NCBI GenBank assembly: GCA_036362985.1
Contig: JAYGXS010000003.1
Coordinates: 2,656,407 to 2,720,406, forward strand
DNA length: 64,000 nucleotides
Origin: Ligula intestinalis
Taxonomy: Eukaryota; Platyhelminthes; Cestoda; Diphyllobothriidea; Diphyllobothriidae
Direction of reading: 5' to 3'
Numbering within the stretch: the stretch's first letter is position 1; each line of letters opens with the position of its first letter. Shown here piece after piece: positions 1-11,310 of the stretch. The notes beneath the pieces were generated by a model. The model was not told where the DNA came from, made no database searches, and saw only the letters and a list, made by a program, of their open reading frames with translations. The position numbers and the translations under genes were made by a program.

Positions 1-934
1 AAACTTGTCTAGTTGACTTTCCGAAACATGAACGTACAACGCCTTGTTAATCCAGTACAGAGCATTTACTAGATATGGGTCATTCTTTGGACCCTAAAAC
101 TTCTTTCCGAGTATTTTTTCGAGCGCGGATAACCCGTACTTTCCACAACAGCGGTCAAAACCAATTTGTGTAAACAGTTGGAGCGTGTGGTTAACCTACC
201 TCTGCACTGGTAAAATCCGGCTCCCTGATTTACACAGTCCCTTTCCCAACTTCATTGCCTCAGACATTTTTCCCCACCATTTCGCTGCCCACAGCGTTTT
301 ACCTTTCTTACTTTATTGATTAGCCTCTTAGCCATTTCTCATGACCTTGCTGTTTGTATCGATTTTTCTCTATGAATTCAATTTTGTATTTTCTCTTACT
401 TTATTCACGTTATGCAATAAGAGGTAGCAGCTGATGAGCGCTCCTAAAATTTATTAATCTACTGAATGCTGCTGTTCCTTACAATCTACAAATTTGCATC
501 TGGAAAACTTGGCTTTAAATATATGTTAAGCAATAGAATAGCATTCTAACCACTTAACAGTCCTCTTATTACAATACTTCCGTGCCTGTTTCAATATTTT
601 TTTGTTAGAGAGAGAACGAGATAAACCATTGTTATTTAATATGACAAGAGAGTGAATTATGCGGGTTCTGATGACAGAAACCTCACTCATCTGCGTATTC
701 TGAATAGCTTCCGGGGGCTCAGCAAAGTTCGCAATCTTTAAGTTGTTTGAGATTATTCGTCTTCGAAATGTCTGACAAATAATTATTTTTCGTCCTCTAC
801 GTAAGTCACTTAACAATAACGAGGCAAAAAAATTGTTTATGTATTTGGCCTTACAGTTCAGAACAGGGTGAGTGGCTGTTTTAGGTCGCTAGTAGTCAAG
901 GCAGGTATATAAGCTTTGCTAAACTAAAGATAGG
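1..934. other. No gene recognised
   Basis: AT-rich sequence with no coding similarity, tRNA-like box or clear repeat that I can recognise. Short open frames here have no motif and look like chance. Confidence 0.5.
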
Positions 935-1040
935 TTTGCCTTTCGGGAAAATGTTTCGCCGCAGTGGGACAAATAGCATGCGATCGAGAGCTCAGAAAAA
1001 TGAACTAATTGTTCTGGTACTCCACCACTTTTTCCTGGAT
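935..1040 (+). repeat. Degraded copy of a PLE-tail repeat
   Basis: The stretch around 985-1025 (gagctcagaaaaatgaact followed by attgttctggtactcc) matches the sequence just after the hammerhead-like motif at 45,059-45,100 (agctcagaacaataaatta, attgatctggtactc). Only the distal part survives, so no ribozyme core is called here. Confidence 0.35.
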
Positions 1041-1351
1041 TATTTGCATCTCATCATTAGTTGTGTTTGATAGCATCTGTACTGCTAGAACTGGGCCGGA
1101 GGAAACCTACTCGTCAGTTATGTCAACAAAATTGCTCATTCAGGTTTTTTATCTCCAGAGAAATGAATTTCTCATCGTGGTAAAATTCAGTTTATATAAA
1201 GTCTATAGGCGTAGACCAAAATTGCAAGTGTATATTCGTGTTGAAACCCGTCAACGTCAATGAAATATACACCTGCTGCCACAGGACAGTTTTAAGTAGT
1301 ATAAATTGATGTTGTTATTTACCATACTAACCGGCTAGGTACTTGCTAAAA

Positions 1352-1427
1352 GGCCCAGACACGTGTTACGGTGGTATTCTGCCGCTGCTTGACACAGTTG
1401 CTAGGGGTTCGGCTCATCAGTGGGTCC
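1352..1427 (-). ncRNA. Hammerhead-ribozyme-like motif, left arm of fold-back element
   Basis: Read on the minus strand: stem I CCCA/UGGG, intact CUGAUGAG, then a stem II region closing just before GUAAC, then ACGUGUC and UGGGCC. The GAAA segment is GUAA here. A third, interrupted copy at 1688-1718 (minus) keeps the exact GAAAC ACGUGUC half, so across the three copies every conserved part is present somewhere. Confidence 0.45.
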
Positions 1428-2052
1428 CCCGCTTTTCCTATCTGCATTCTGGTTTATATACCGGTTTAGAAAGTTCAGGGTTTTAATCTACAGAGAAGTT
1501 ACTTTCTGATCGTGGTATATATTAGTATATATAAGGTCTATAGTTGTAGACCAAAATTGTAAGTGTATATTTGTGTTGAAACCCGTCAACCCCAATGAAA
1601 TATACACCTGCTGCCAGCGTACAGTCTTATGTAGTATAAATTGACGTTATAACTTACCATACTTACAGGCAAGGTACCTGCTAAAAGGCCCAGACACGTG
1701 TTTCGCCGGTATTCTGCCATTGATGAGCCAAACCCCTAGCAGCTGTGTCAAGCAGCGGCCGAATACCGGCAAAACACGTGCTTGGGCCTTTTAGCAAGTA
1801 CATAGCCTGTTAGTATGGTAATTAACAACGTCAATCATAAGCTACATAAGACTGTACGCTGGCAGCAGGTGTATATTTCATTGGGGTTGACGGGTTTTAA
1901 CACAACTATACACTTACAATTTCGGTCTACGCCTATAGACCTTATATATCCTGATATATACCACGAACACAAATTAACTTCTCTGGAGATAAAAAAACCT
2001 GAACTTTCTATACCGGTATATCAACCAGAAAGCAGATAGGGAAATCGGGGCA

Positions 2053-2123
2053 CCCACTGATGAGCCAGAGCCCTCGCAGTTGTGTCAAGCGGTGGCAGAA
2101 TACCGGCAAAACACGTGTCTGGG
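2053..2123 (+). ncRNA. Hammerhead-ribozyme-like motif, right arm of fold-back element
   Basis: Stem I is CCCA (2053-2056) with UGGG (2120-2123). The core CUGAUGA is at 2057-2063. Stem II opens with GCC (2064-2066) and closes with GGC (2105-2107) around a long internal hairpin. The next segment is AAAA instead of GAAA (2108-2111), followed by CACGUGUC with the cleavage triplet GUC (2117-2119). The changed G12 predicts a weak or inactive copy. The unusual feature is a ~44-nt stem II. Confidence 0.5.
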
Positions 2124-2294
2124 CCTTTTAGCAAGTAACTAGTCTGTTAGTATGGTTATTTACAACGACAATTGCTCATCCCCAAGGAGCCCTCCAATGC
2201 TGCATAAAGAGAAAGGAGATCGCAAAAATCTACAAAGTACACACGCAAAACAGCGATACCCCGTCTTGAGACAATGCCTGCTTTCTCTATATCT

Positions 2295-2570
2295 GCATGC
2301 CCACCGAACGGGCCGCATGATAGATGTGCTGGACGAAAACGGGGCCAGATCAGGGTACGGCAGCCGTTATTCGAACTGAGTGCCGATAACAAATTCCAAA
2401 CACTGAGAAGCGTGGCGACACGCGTAGGGGTGGCCACGGCCGCGCCAGCCACCTGCGCCAAAGCCTTCCTACGGTCTTCTTAACTCTGTTTTGACAGTGG
2501 CCACAGTCAGGCGGGAGAAAAAAAGAGTATAATAGATGCAGCGCAAGTGACTATTCATTAAAAACGAATT
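2295..2570 (+). repeat. GC-rich dispersed repeat, family S2, copy 1
   Basis: Shares with 24,120-24,360, 30,235-30,425 and 32,380-32,520 an ordered set of blocks: a cacgggccgcat/aaaacggggccagatcagg region, a cttccggtcttcttnactctgttttgaca block, and an end with gatgcagcgcaagt. All four copies are on the plus strand. GC content is well above the surroundings. No tRNA promoter boxes were recognised, so SINE status is unproven. Confidence 0.5.
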
Positions 2571-2811
2571 AACGAACAAGCAACCGTCCCTGCACTACCT
2601 GGTTGTCAAACATATGATAGAATGCATCGAACTTGACGGTCCAAATGACGCATGTGTGTAATGTCCTACAACTCTCAAATCATTTCAAATATAAAGTTGT
2701 AAATGTTCATATACAAATGCTTTTTGTAATTCAAAACAATTGCTTGAAAGCATATTATTTGGGGCGTTGGCAAATTTGCATAATTCAGTTGATCCAATCA
2801 TGAAAACGTTG

Positions 2812-3045
2812 CGGCTTCGGAGGGCTTTGAACCAAAGGAAGACTTTTGTGCAGCCAACGCTCTACCAATGAGCTACGCGGCCCACTTTTTGCCGTGAAAT
2901 TAATCACTTGTAGGTCGATTTTGCCACTTAGCCTAACGCTCTTATGGAATTCCCCATAATGGATACAGTAAGCTGATTGCCCTGACAGGTTTTCCCAAGA
3001 AATCATCTTAAATCCGTTAGAATGCTGCTAGGCTCACTTAATTAT
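2812..3045 (-). repeat. tRNA-like repeat family S3, minus copy
   Basis: On the minus strand the tRNA-like end (2812-2880) shows a box A (TAGCTCATTGGTAGAGCG) and a degenerate T-arm. The conserved ~160-bp body lies at higher coordinates, that is upstream of the tRNA-like part. This copy is paired tail to tail with the plus copy that follows. Other copies: 9295-9478, 29,045-29,275 and 39,080-39,300. Confidence 0.65.
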
Positions 3046-3059
3046 TAGGGAAGTTTGGC

Positions 3060-3285
3060 CGAGTTGAAACCTGGTGGATTCTCGATGATAGCTTAAGAAT
3101 CCTGCTTGAGAATTCAGCTTAACGTATGCGTACTGGGGGATTTTATCCGAGCAGTAGACTGGGCAAGTAAATCGACTCAATTATGATTAAATTCAAATTT
3201 CGGTGTGCAGTCACAGTTCAGCGGTAGAGCGTAGGTAGTGCAAAAGCATTTCCTGCTGTGTGGATTCGAATCCCACCGACGAAAC
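3060..3285 (+). repeat. tRNA-like repeat family S3, plus copy
   Basis: The body (3072-3205) is the inverted counterpart of the preceding copy and of 29,121-29,270. The tRNA-like end follows at ~3212-3285 with a box A-like cagcggtagagcg and a box B-like ggattcgaatccc. The tRNA-like part again lies at the 3' end of the repeat. Confidence 0.6.
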
Positions 3286-3299
3286 AAAGTCAAGTGAAT

Positions 3300-4615
3300 A
3301 AAAGATGCATTTTAAGAAAGTGGGCCACATGCAAAATAAAATCAGTATCAAACGTTTTGTTTTGTGCACAAGCTGTGCATGATCCCCAACTTATACGACT
3401 ATCGGTACCATACTGAAATCAGTGTTCAAATTCCATGCGGTTGGTTGGTTGCACGGAATTAACATCCGTTTGTGTCCAGCTTCCCTTACAATGCAAACAA
3501 AAGCAGCGTGAAAGCCGAATTTCTGAGCCCCTCTCTTCCCCCGCTACGTTCATACGGAAATTTCGAGGAGGACAGGAACGTGGTAAACACCTTTGCGACG
3601 TCCTACATGATCCGAATCAATTTTTCCCTCTCCTTTTTTCCCCACCGCTCAAGTTTTACTATTGAACTTGAAACGCGCGACCTTTTGACCAAAATAGCGC
3701 CTATAGTGCCTGCCTTTCTGTGAATTTTAGACTAAGTAACTGCCAAAGCTCTGTTCTCCTCTTAAAATACATGGAGCATGCAGATTTGCCTTCAAGCAGC
3801 AAGATAGGCAACTGTTACGCACAGAATTTTTTCTTCGCCGCGCAATAAACATTTGCCCTTGGATTCAAACAACGAGCATTTATGATTTGATTCCCTCTAA
3901 CTTCCATGCTTGGCACCTCAAATCAGAGGCATGAGACATGTGCTCACTGAACTGTGACAGGCGTTTAAATCCGCAGAGATCCCTGAAGGCCAAACAACTT
4001 GCTTACTGCTCTCATGCATAAATTAAACTTTAAAATGCTTTGAAGCAGAGCACAAAAAACCCGAACCTGTCTGATATCAGAGGGCACGGATAGATGACGT
4101 TGGGAGAAATTTCAATGGCTCTATAAAATGAATTCATGCCTATTAGGTTTTGCTTTTCAGTAATTCTCTTTCATCTTATAACTGCTACCCATTATTGGCG
4201 CATGGAAAGGCTTAAAGTACAATACCTCAAAAGTACTCGGGGTAAAATTTGAATTAATTTACACATTGTGCACAAATGAGTCACCTAACATGATTCTAAC
4301 AAACAGATAGATAAATCTTACTAAAACGAGTCACAATATCATCGATATTTTGCTACTAATATTAGATTAACGTTAAGTTTTCCTTTTTCGTTCTCATCTC
4401 CACTGAACGAAATCCTTTTCTCCAAATATTCCCCAGAAAATGCTCTTTTGACTTTGTGCCTTAAAAGAAATCAATTGCTTGGGCATATGGCTTCGGGTAG
4501 GCAGGTCTGTAGGAGGCGGGATTAACAACGTTGTATGGGTAGATAACGGGTTTCCATCAATAACTTTACCTCCACCCTTGATTAATTGGTCGTCGTGTGG
4601 CAAGGACTTAGCAGT
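3300..4615. other. No gene recognised
   Basis: AT-rich. Overlapping open frames near 3435-3720 have no motif or splice context that I recognise. I see no repeat shared with the rest of the window. Confidence 0.45.
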
Positions 4616-4617
4616 TC

Positions 4618-4830
4618 ACACTCTTTGACGAACGTTCACCGATAGCCAATCGAGTTCACTCGGCCCGTTCTGTTTGGGGCGCATTTTCAAGTCCCGCCAA
4701 CAGCCGCAGAGCGACTAGTAGTCTAAGTAGATTGCACCGCCTGTAAAGGCAAGGAAGACTGGAATGGCCACTTCTAGTTCATAAGCCGTCATCCATCAGT
4801 CATACTCAAACCCGTATGGTTCCAAATAGT
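4618..4830 (-). mobile_element. tRNA-derived SINE family S1, truncated copy
   Basis: Carries the family-specific tail seen in at least eight other places: actggaatggccac.tct, ttcataagccgtcatc, and the distal tcaccgatagccaat block at low coordinates. The tRNA-related head is missing or unrecognisable. S1 would be mobilised in trans by a LINE such as those at 25,276-37,600 or 62,740-64,000 (inference). Confidence 0.6.
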
Positions 4831-4834
4831 TTCT

Positions 4835-6900
4835 GCCCATTCGGTACTTGCTTGCTTCATCAATAATAAGTTTTAGTTAGATATTTATACCTAAAAATAA
4901 CAAAAGGTTTTTAAATGAGCTCCAAACAATATAAGTGATTCAGCTCAGGCAAAAGTATTTTAGGTGCCTACCATCAGATTTTTTGTATTTTTATCTGTGT
5001 TGAAAACGGACAATACGCACATTTACTCGCAATAATTTATGGCAAAACTTGTTAACATGGTGCAAATAAGGAATGCCTCAGCGATTTAACGTAAGATTTG
5101 GTACCTTTTCTTACTAAAATGCCCATGTAGAAACGCTTTAATGTTTTTGTAAGTTTTCAGGGTCTGAGTCACATCATACCCTGAATCAACGTTCCATATT
5201 TCTCAGTGTTGCAAAAAACGTGAATAATATTTAACAACATGTCGATTTTGATCGACAACACATGAATTTTAGTGACTTCTCATCCATCTATAAAGACACG
5301 AACGTTAGGACAAATAGTTGGAAAATAAATGAGTATAAAGTATCGAAAAAAGTTTTGGCAGCCTTTTTATCAAGAAATACCTTCGGGATACCTTGCCTTT
5401 CTTATTTTTGTGAAGTATACATAGGTCTTCTGTACATTGATATTATCTAAATCATTATCAGTAAGAATGCAAAATGCCAGTTCTATTAATATAATCCTCA
5501 GTAAATAAGTAGGTTTTAAAACTAGTTTAGCATTCGCGAGGTGACACGTTTTTGCTTGTTCCTTTAAAATATGCCAATAGGACAATTTCTGTGTAATGTT
5601 CAGCCAGCAGGTGATTTTCAAATTACTGTACTTTCGCTTCGGTTTTGAAAGACAAAGAGTTTGCAAATTTTTATGCTCTTAACCGCGCAGAATATATTCT
5701 CGTCCATCATAATTCCGTGATAGAAGTACCATTTTTACCACAGATTTGAAAAAACAGTTTATTTTATTGACACAAATACATTCGACGCTCGTTGGCCTGA
5801 CTTTACCTTCTTTATCTACCCTGGACGAAAAGTTGCGAAAAATCTGGCAATTTTCAACATTCCTGTCACTCAAATTCAACTCAAACCGATGTTTATTTTC
5901 ATTGAAATCCCAAGGATTATACATGACATGATACAAGCATACAAACAGTCAGTCAGTGCATTTGAGAAATAAAGGCTACGGCCTTAGAACTCCCTATCTT
6001 AACATCAAAATCTCAGGCATCAGGAAGGATATAAGGAAAATGCATTCAGAGGAATGCGGAAAGATGCACTTTTTCCAAGGTTATAAAGTTTATTAGTCAC
6101 ATTGTCCACATTGCACTAAGCATATTGATTTCTCCTCGATAGTTGAATGTCTCCACGGCTTGGGATGTAAAACTCGCTTGAGGTAAAGGATTTGACGGTT
6201 ATACCCGGCTAAAGATAACATCCCTTCTCACATCTACAATGTGTCAACCAGAAGGGGATTTCCAGCGCAACAACTGAGTTATGCACAAATGTTTCTAGTC
6301 TTTTCTTTTATTAGCAGCCATACATTAAGATCGCATCAATGTTTGTAAGCACATGTTTACCTCTTCTCAGTGTGCCGATATTTCCCGCATCCACCACTTT
6401 GCCTCAATAAAGAACCATTTTTGGTAAAAAAAAAGGAAATGGAGGTCGTTCGATAGTCAGAATTGCCACCGGAGGAAGAATACGTTGATTGGATACTTGA
6501 TCTGGCAATTATTTCTTCCGGTATATTTATTCATAAACAAAAGAGCTGCAAATAGTTTCGAATAAAATTTCTTTGAGCTGACTGGCCACTGTAAGAAATG
6601 CTTCTTATCGATATAACAGCATTTTATTTGCATGTTTACCTATTTTTTCAAAACTTTTTTGAAGTAAGTCATGTTCAGGGGTTACGGTAACTAATAGCGA
6701 AACCAAAGGGAATTATAGAACTTTCTTTGCCAGAAGTAATTCTGTGCATGGACAAATTATGCCATGAAAATTTATTTAATTTGAAAACTTGCAACATCAT
6801 TCTTGTCGGGGCCCAAATGATAATTATTACTTTTTAATTTTGTGCAACGGCTAAACCATGACTTTGCCTTTAAGAAAGTGACTGTTATCGTCAGGGCTAA
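4835..6900. other. No gene recognised
   Basis: Strongly AT-rich. A pair of overlapping opposite-strand frames near 5679-5936 has no recognisable domain. No repeats shared with other parts of the window were noticed. Confidence 0.45.
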
Positions 6901-7399
6901 GTAGAAAAGGACCAGCTTAGTGCTGGAATGTTGGTCCTACACTGGCACAATAAACAGAGCTATATACTTGAACCTTGCCTACTAGGTGCTTCGCACAAGG
7001 CTCGGATCAAGTCGGTAGGGCCATTAGTGCAAACGCGTTCACAGAATAAAAAGCTTACCCTTACGAAAATCGGAGTGGATGTTGGTGGTCACGTGGCCAA
7101 CATCAAACACTGCCTCAATGCCACACCCGCGACGCGAAGAGTAACTCGTGTGTATAGCAACGAGTGATTAGTCTGCCGGTTGACATGGAGGAGGCCAGTA
7201 AGCATATTGACTCGCCTAAAACTGCGCTGAACGCAAAGGGAAAGAAGGTCACGCAAACCCATCAGCAGCCAACCTCCGAGAGATCAAATGAAGTCGGCAA
7301 CGAATGGGCAGGTCAAACTTCGCGCGTCCAGCACGGATATAATGCGAAGTGGATGGCAAGGCTGGCTTACTCAAAACTAACCGAACCAGCAAACGCAAT

Positions 7400-7439
7400 A
7401 CTCTGACAATGGAAGCAAGAGGGGTTCCGAAACGTCAGT
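7400..7439 (+). ncRNA. Hammerhead-like motif, solo
   Basis: Stem I ACU (7400-7402) pairs AGU (7437-7439). The core is CUGACAA (7403-7409), which is CUGANGA with G8 changed to A. Stem II is GGAA (7411-7414) with UUCC (7425-7428). GAAA is exact at 7429-7432, followed by CGUC. Stem III is the loopless palindrome ACGU. The loss of G8 should impair cleavage. The region 6900-7400 upstream has no recognisable PLE protein. Confidence 0.45.
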
Positions 7440-7445
7440 TCAAAT

Positions 7446-9290
7446 ATAATGTGGTACATGAACCCACCCCCTCTTGTCCTTCTTATTTTTGGGAGATGAT
7501 GAACGCGGTTAAATAGTGAATATGCAGAGATCAGTTCATACATGGCTAAATACTTTTTATTGACCACGTACTGTACAGATGCTAGTTTATGAAGTGTGGT
7601 CAAGCAATGTTACAGGGTTAATTATTGTACAGCTTAATTCCCAGAAAAATCAGCCATGTTAGGATACGGGCTTGCTTTTTGACCGCCCTCACAAACTATA
7701 CGCCTTTAAAGAAATAAAAATGCGCAAACATATTTCCTTCATGAAATCATTTAATATTAACTTCAAATTTCAAATTTCATATTTACTGAAAGGGGATCCA
7801 TTGGTTGTCTGGTTTTTAAAACGCTTTCAATTATGGAATCTTATAGACCATGAAATGCCGTTGGATAAATTGTCTTATCTCTGCGTTCCTTATGCTATCT
7901 TCTTAAGTGCACTATGTGGTTCAAGTTTACTGCAAAATAGTTTGCATCCTTTATTGTGTTCCCTAATGGCATACATGCATGTAAAACTTACTCTGCACGA
8001 AAAAATGCACAGCTACTCATTGGGAAACCCTTAATTAACGTGCGACTACACATAGAGTTCGCAATTTTTCAGAAATTTAAAAATTTTCTAAAACCGAAGA
8101 GTACTCTTTCTTCCGGTAGAAAATGTGAAGACATTATTTTACACCTACTAGAAAAGGCCATATCAAGTAAGTAGCATTTCAACATAGGTCACCGCTGTCC
8201 CGTCTCGTTCAACTATCTTGGGAGTATGCTTTCGATAATAAAGCTTAAAACTTTTTTATGACCTAAAACAAAATTCAAATTTTCGACCAAAAATTCACAC
8301 GTTATTCGCAGGGTTGGCAACCTCTGGCTCGCGAGAGTCTGACTCTCTTAGATAAAATTGGAATAAGAAACTTCAATTTTTTTGATTTTGGTTCCTCCAT
8401 GAATCAATCCAGAGGAATATTAGATTCACATCTAATTGAACTCAATCTTAAAATATAGTACATGGCTTTCACTGAAATATATTTTCAAATATTTGCTTTC
8501 TTGGCTCTCTGAGTCAAAACGTTTGCCCACCCCAGGGTTTGTCTATCCACTATTTTTATCCTACACCAGGGCATCCAAATTTGGTTTGTTAGTTCTAGTT
8601 TAACGTTCCGGGACTTCGATGAGGCGATTTAATTTGCATCATTTAATTCCTAGTTCAATTAAAGTACTTAAGAAGTTGACTTTCGAAATTCTGCTTAAAA
8701 CTGGCATATTCTGGCTAGATTAATATTTTTCACCTCCTTATTCACCACTGTAGGACAAACACCACGGTTGGCGTAATCTATATCTTTTCACGGATTCTCA
8801 ATACGTGCATAAATACACTCATATTGCAAATAAAATATTCACTTTGTTGGTTTTCTAAGTGGCAGCTATTCCGGGATAGGGGCTTTTGATAACGAGTAGG
8901 AATAATGATTTCATAAGGAGCTTTTCAAGCGTCTAATTTGCTTAACGATTGGAGTCATATTTCACACTTGACTAATCCTACCATAGTCGTTACAATAAGG
9001 AAACATAACCTAATCGGGAACCATCTAAACGTCTTAGACGTTTTATGATTGCCATCATACTTAACTTTTGTTTACTTACACCTGTCAGGTAAAGCCTGTT
9101 ACCCTGAAGGAGCTTGACGTGAGCAACGTTCAAAGGGACCTTAATATACTTTCCTCCAGCGAGCTTTGTTCAAACGCACAAAGATATTGAAGGTGAACTA
9201 CACTGTGAAAAATCATTTATTGCCCACTTGAAAACCGGGACATTTTTTGTTAATATTATGCAGCAAAAATCATTCTGACACAACCGATGA
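7446..9290. other. No gene recognised
   Basis: AT-rich. Two overlapping plus-strand frames (7672-8174) have no motif or codon pattern that persuades me. Nothing else is identified. Confidence 0.45.
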
Positions 9291-9294
9291 ATTT

Positions 9295-9478
9295 TTGCGC
9301 AGCCAACACTCTACCAATGAGCTACGAGACTTTACGTACACCGTGCATTTAATTACACTTAAATCGATTTTACCCGCCCATTTTACTGTTTTTATGGAAT
9401 CCACCATAACGGAACAGTAGGCTGACTGCCCAGGCAGGATTCTCTAAGCAATTATCTAGAATCCATCAATGGTATGAG
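9295..9478 (-). repeat. tRNA-like repeat family S3, truncated copy
   Basis: The box A half of the tRNA-like part is clear on the minus strand (rc of ctaccaatgagctacgag). The T-arm half is lost at the low-coordinate edge. The body at 9340-9470 matches 29,130-29,270 (gattttac.cgcccat, ggaatcnaccataacgg, ctgcccaggcaggattct). Confidence 0.6.
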
Positions 9479-10160
9479 CCACTTACGAACACACCCAGTC
9501 TCACCTTGCCAACCTTGCGGAAGGCAACCAATCACAACTAGGCTACCGAGACAAAGCGAGTATTGGGCGGCCGCTCGCGATGACTGCCGTCAGAAGACAC
9601 TTTGGATGCCGCTCAGGTGTGTCGCGGCAGGCGACGCCACCCAGTCCTACGGGCCTCGCGATCGTACGCCCTGCAAGACCTATTGGCAACCTTCCCCTAA
9701 CTCTGTAAACAATATAATGTTCCGTCTTCTCTGCCTTCCCAAGACTTATATAAGGGTTAAATCTGAGGTTAATTTAATGGTTTTTATTGTGTTTGCCATT
9801 TGTTTTGAATTACACTCTTATTCACAAAATTAATCAATTTATATTAAAATATGTCGGCTTACTTATTGCTTTTTCCCATTCGTTCTTCTATCTTCTCCCG
9901 CCTAATGCCATTCTCATGCATAAAATCCCTCAATACAGAATGCCTCTTCTCTTACTTTGCCAATTGGTCACACATATGACATCCCTGTCATAATCCCGGC
10001 AGAGTGGGATTTCCGAGAAAGACGAAAAGACGGAAATTTTCATTTCTGCCTTCGAAAGCTGGTTCAGAGCTCGTGGCACCTCTGCCTCGATTACGAATTC
10101 TTTGGCTATCGAAGGTTATTAAGTTCTGCAAAATTGGTTTGTTTAATTTAAAATGTCAAT

Positions 10161-10199
10161 TTGGCCAACCTATGTTTTCAGTAACTCTTCATCAGGCCA
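10161..10199 (-). ncRNA. Minimal hammerhead-like end of a PLE
   Basis: Minus strand: UGGC, CUGAUGA, a 9-nt spacer, GAA, then AACAUAGGUU G and GCCA. Stem I UGGC/GCCA pairs. Stem III AAC/GUU pairs. Stem II would be only about two base pairs (AG/CU). Position 17 is G, which is not normally cleavable. The motif sits at the 3' end of the PLE remnant that follows. Confidence 0.35.
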
Positions 10200-11310
10200 G
10201 TACATTTGCAGGGGACATGAAAATTGAGAAGAAGATGACTCGATCGCTGGGACAGTACGTTTATTAGCCTGGCGTTTTGATATCCATCACGGATTCGTCA
10301 ATAGTCAGAGAGCAATAGCAGATAGGGTAGCAAATGCACAGGAGTTTGCAGTATTTATAGCATACAGTAATTACGGAAAATATACGATAACAATTCACCG
10401 TAATTGCCTGATTGAGTGTTTGAGGTCTGCTGAAAAGGCATGCAGCCTCTGACCTGCTGACCTTTCACCGCGCGTGGTGAACTCGGGCGTTATGGTAGCT
10501 CGGCCATCTGGCTCCCTGGTGTTGGCGTACGATGAGGCGGTGGCCTGTCTGTTCCCCAAACGTGACCTGCCTTGGCCAAATTGAGTCTTAGTGCCAAATA
10601 TGGATTGGGCAAATCGTTGCATTTGTTTATGGATTGGGGGCCCGTGAACCATGACTCAAGTAATTCTCAGCTCACCCGATTGTCACCTCTTGCGAGAATT
10701 TCGGCCTCATCAAATTTAAACATGTGGTCAGGTTTCGTCCAATTAACCGCAACTTGAGAATGGGCATCATTTCGCCGCACTGCTGCCGCATGTTCGGCAA
10801 TTCGCGTCTTGAGAAGTCTGCAAGTTTCTCCGACATAGTTGCTTTGACCGCGACTGCACCAGATCCTATAGACGATTCCAGATATTTCTTGCCGTGGCAG
10901 TGGGTCCTTCGTTTTCATGATCTGACGCCTTATGGTTGCTTCCGGCCTGTGTGCGACTGCAACTACAAGTGGTGCGAGAAGGCGGCCGACTGCTTCCCAT
11001 ACGTTTTAGACGTATGGGGTCGAACGCCAAACCTTGGGGTCGTGCGCTTTTGTTGGCCATCTCGTTTGCGCAAGCACTGGTTTACGAAGTTGCGTGGGTA
11101 GCCATTTTCTCTGAATACCTGTGGGAGTTATTATACCTCGGCAAATTTATCTTCTTGTTCGCTGCAGTATGTCTCATTACGCCGATAGAGCGTCCTTACG
11201 CAACTGCTGGTGTGGTTTATTGGGTAGTTGCTGTTGCACTTCAGTACTTGCATCGTGTTGTCAATATCCTGAAAACTGTACAATTGCAAAGGTTTGATCA
11301 AAACTCATCG
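10200..11310 (-). pseudogene. Penelope-like element remnant: RT tail and GIY-YIG endonuclease
   Basis: On the minus strand, 10,918-10,667 encodes a GIY-YIG endonuclease start (GIVYRIWCS, then NYVGETCRLLKTRIAEH), very close to the endonuclease of the PLE at 18,955-21,423. The next frame (10,652-10,395) continues the domain after a frameshift, and 11,310-11,061 gives back-translated fragments of the RT C-terminus. In PLEs the RT and this nuclease act together in target-primed insertion. Several frameshifts and stops mean this copy is dead. It abuts a different PLE family at ~11,310. Confidence 0.7.

Larger units (their letters stand above)
1141..2174. repeat. Fold-back element built from 335-bp ribozyme-bearing units
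   Basis: A unit starting at 1141 is repeated in direct orientation from 1476, giving a 335-bp period. The array then turns back on itself: 1302-1718 is the inverted complement of 1757-2174, with a ~38-bp loop between them. Shared landmarks are the block ending in cacctgctgcca, the block aaaggcccagacacgtgt, and the CACGTG palindrome. The arms are diverged by scattered substitutions, so the element is not recent. Tandem ~0.3 kb units with a hammerhead core resemble the published schistosome ribozyme satellite in organisation, not obviously in sequence. No coding capacity is visible. Confidence 0.75.

Noticed and set aside
431..456. CTGATGAGCGCTCC, resembling the start of a hammerhead
   Set aside because: No GAAA segment or cleavage triplet follows at a usable distance. 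Only the core heptamer matches.
1141..2174. A CRISPR-like array, considered because of regularly spaced repeats
   Set aside because: Units are 335 bp, partly inverted and without spacers, in a eukaryotic context.
3435..3723. Two overlapping plus-strand open frames
   Set aside because: No domain, no splice context and no similarity to anything else recognised in the window.
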